Shown here piece after piece: positions 7,215-9,860 of a DNA stretch of 9,860 nucleotides. Where the stretch lies: assembly GCA_040268355.1 (NCBI GenBank), contig JAWRIT010000072.1, positions 1 to 9,860 on the forward strand, written 5' to 3'. The position numbers were made by a program, and so were the translations under genes. Source of the DNA: UBA1367 sp040268355. Its GTDB lineage: Bacteria > Actinomycetota > Coriobacteriia > Coriobacteriales > Atopobiaceae. Positions within the stretch are counted from its first letter, which is position 1, and every line of letters starts with the position of its first letter. The notes below the pieces were generated by a model. The model saw nothing but the letters and a program-made list of their open reading frames with translations. It did no database searches and had not been told where the DNA came from.

Positions 7215-7252
7215 TGCGCGAAGCGCATCGCATGCGCCTACGACAAGCATGC
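7215..7252. promoter_or_regulatory. Overlapping palindromes upstream of the HAD gene
   Basis: Two palindromes share an arm: TGCGC-GAA-GCGCA (7215-7227) and GCGCAT-CGC-ATGCGC (7223-7237). In addition, the palindrome GCATGC occurs at 7230-7235 and again at 7247-7252, 17 nt apart. They lie 24-61 bases before the HAD start in the divergent gap (7192-7426). They could be operator half-sites or alternative hairpins in the HAD leader; GC-rich sequence produces such short palindromes readily, so this is a candidate only. Confidence 0.3.
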
Positions 7253-7334
7253 CATAGCGGCCGCGTATCGCGCACCGGTTCCGTAAAAGAACGCGAGGCT
7301 CACCGTGTGCGGCAGGTCTCGCGCGGGCGTCCTG

Positions 7335-7343
7335 TGGTATGTT
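7335..7343 (+). promoter_or_regulatory. Candidate extended -10 promoter for the membrane protein gene
   Basis: TGGTATGTT is an extended -10 element (TGn followed by TATGTT), about 84 bases before the ATG at 7427. It is the most AT-rich spot of this gap apart from a short A-run near 7285. The -35 region at the expected spacing (around 7315-7320) is poor, which is tolerated with an extended -10. The implied 5' leader is roughly 75-80 nt. Confidence 0.4.
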
Positions 7344-7426
7344 GCACTCGCCCGCACCAAGGCGCGACCGCAGCGGTCCCGCCAGCTTCGCGGCGTCCGG
7401 TGCCATCCGAGAAGAGGGGGCTGTCC

Positions 7427-8349
7427 ATGGCAGAGGAGACTGGCAGAAAGCGCAAGCGTCCCGTCGAGCGGCGCTTCATCGACGCGAAGACCGGAGAGCA
7501 GGTCGCGGCATCGACCGTCGTGACCGATGCCGACGACGTGGCACGCGAGGTGCGCGTCCACACGGCGAGCGCGACGGGAGACCCCGGCAGGAGGCGTCCG
7601 GTGGCCATCACGCTGTGGGTGCTCGCCATCGCCTTTGAGGTGCTGGCGCTGCTCGTGTTCAACGGCACCCTCGCGAACCTGCCCGGCAGGGCGCTCGTGT
7701 GGCTTGTCGCCTTCATCGTGGGCGACCTGGTCTGCGTGGTCATCGCGGGGCAGCTCTGGAAGCAGGCCAACCACATCGACCCGCCCAGCGAGGCGAACAA
7801 AGCGGAGTTCTTCGTCAAGTCGCAGCTGGGGGCCATACTCGCGGCGATCGCCTTCGTGCCCGTCATCATCCTGATGCTCACCGACAAGGACGCCGACGTG
7901 CAGACCAAGCGGATCGGCACCATTGCCGCGGCCATTGCGCTGGTCATCGGCGTGGGCACCTCGATCGACTTCAACCCCGTCTCGTCCGAGGACCTGGCCG
8001 AGGCCGAGGAGACGGCCATCGAGCTGGGCACGGGCACGGTGTATTGGACCGAGTTCGGCCACGTGTACCACTTGAACCCCAACTGCCAGGCCATCGTCAA
8101 CTCCGCAGACATCTACCAGGGTGACGTGCAGGCAGCCTTCGAGGCCGGTCGCACCCGCGCCTGCAAGTTCTGTGCGCAGGCAAGCGGCTCCGACGTGCTC
8201 AAGGAGCTTGCAAGCACCGATGCCGCAGGCACAGATGCAGGCGGCACCGAGGCCACTGCCACCGACGACGCCACGGCTGCCGCCGACGCAGGCACGACGG
8301 CTGCCTCAGACGAGGCGACCGCCGAGGACACAGAGCTCGACGAGGCCGC

Positions 8350-8353
<4 letters not shown>
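7427..8353 (+). CDS. Four-helix membrane protein with C-terminal Ada-like His/Cys metal knuckle
   Basis: A 308-residue protein. A basic N-terminus (RKRKRPVERR) and soluble stretch are followed by four predicted membrane segments at ~59-80, 87-111, 132-152 and 161-179. After a short acidic linker comes a compact domain TVYWTEFGHVYHLNPNCQAI...ACKFC, with H215, C220, C246 and C249 as likely metal ligands. This 'G..YH....C.....C..C' layout is seen in many Gram-positive membrane-anchored proteins and resembles the Ada metal-binding fold. By the positive-inside rule both ends should be cytoplasmic. The last ~45 residues are a low-complexity Ala/Thr/Asp/Glu tail, probably disordered. Start: ATG at 7427 with AGAGGGGG six bases upstream; the frame extends further upstream but without comparable signals. 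Function unknown; metal or redox sensing or a structural zinc site are possible. Its stop codon overlaps that of asnS. Confidence 0.85.
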
Positions 8354-9753
<1,400 letters not shown>

Positions 9754-9759
9754 ATGCGT

Positions 9760-9765
9760 CTCCTT
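9760..9765 (-). promoter_or_regulatory. asnS Shine-Dalgarno favouring the GTG start
   Basis: On the minus strand AAGGAG is followed by a six-base spacer (ACGCAT) and GTG at 9753. This site lies inside the eight extra codons that an ATG start at 9777 would use, so the two starts are alternatives. The quality of this site is the main reason for choosing GTG. Confidence 0.6.
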
Positions 9766-9816
9766 GCCATCGGTCATGCCGCGCCTGCGGCGGCCTGCCG
9801 CCTCACTAACCCGTCA

Positions 9817-9822
9817 ATGATA
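9817..9822 (-). promoter_or_regulatory. Candidate -10 element for asnS
   Basis: On the minus strand TATCAT matches the sigma70-type -10 consensus at five of six positions, about 64 bases before the GTG start. The -35 region at 17-base spacing (around 9840-9845, GGGCTT) is weak. The implied leader contains the small hairpin GGCGG/CCGCC (9789-9802). The leader is far too short for a T-box. Confidence 0.4.
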
Positions 9823-9860
9823 GCGCGAAGCTCCGGGGAAAGCCCGGTCCGACACGGGGG

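Noticed and set aside
9833..9847. CCGGG-GAAAG-CCCGG hairpin near the right edge
   Set aside because: Only five pairs with no T-run on either strand; expected by chance in this composition and overlapping the weak -35 region of asnS.
9754..9860. T-box or other riboswitch upstream of asnS
   Set aside because: The leader between the putative promoter and start is only ~60 nt, too short for a T-box, and no T-box sequence or specifier-loop structure is visible.

Overview
The window is GC-rich DNA with tightly packed genes, no IS elements and no stable RNA genes. I place it in a high-GC actinobacterium, most likely class Coriobacteriia (Olsenella, Atopobium or Collinsella relatives). This is an inference from three things: the base composition, the presence of an asparaginyl-tRNA synthetase (absent from many other actinobacteria, which make Asn-tRNA by transamidation), and a small membrane protein with a C-terminal Ada-like metal knuckle. 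No ribosomal RNA or other marker fixes the genus.

Left part (1-4310, plus strand): a three-gene cassette, cut by the left window edge. It holds the C-terminal end of a TerB_C-type protein, then an AAA-type P-loop ATPase of the DUF2791/BrxD family that overlaps it by ATGA, then an 821-residue SF2 helicase of the Lhr-like BrxHI type. BrxD and BrxHI are known as accessory genes of some BREX phage-defence systems. Here they sit with a TerB-type protein and, within the window, without PglX, PglZ or BrxC. This is the best candidate for an incompletely described system.

Middle (4311-6455, plus strand): a 174-nt leader rich in potential hairpins, the last of which locks up the whole Shine-Dalgarno sequence, followed by a 656-residue mostly helical protein of unknown function. 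It might be a fourth member of the cassette, but nothing except position and strand supports that.

Right part (6456-9860): chromosomal-type genes. A HAD-IA phosphatase (minus strand) converges on the unknown protein. A four-helix membrane protein with a His/Cys knuckle (plus strand) is divergent from the HAD gene. asnS (minus strand) converges on the membrane protein so tightly that the two stop codons share one CTAG. No classical stem plus T-run terminator is visible anywhere in the window.
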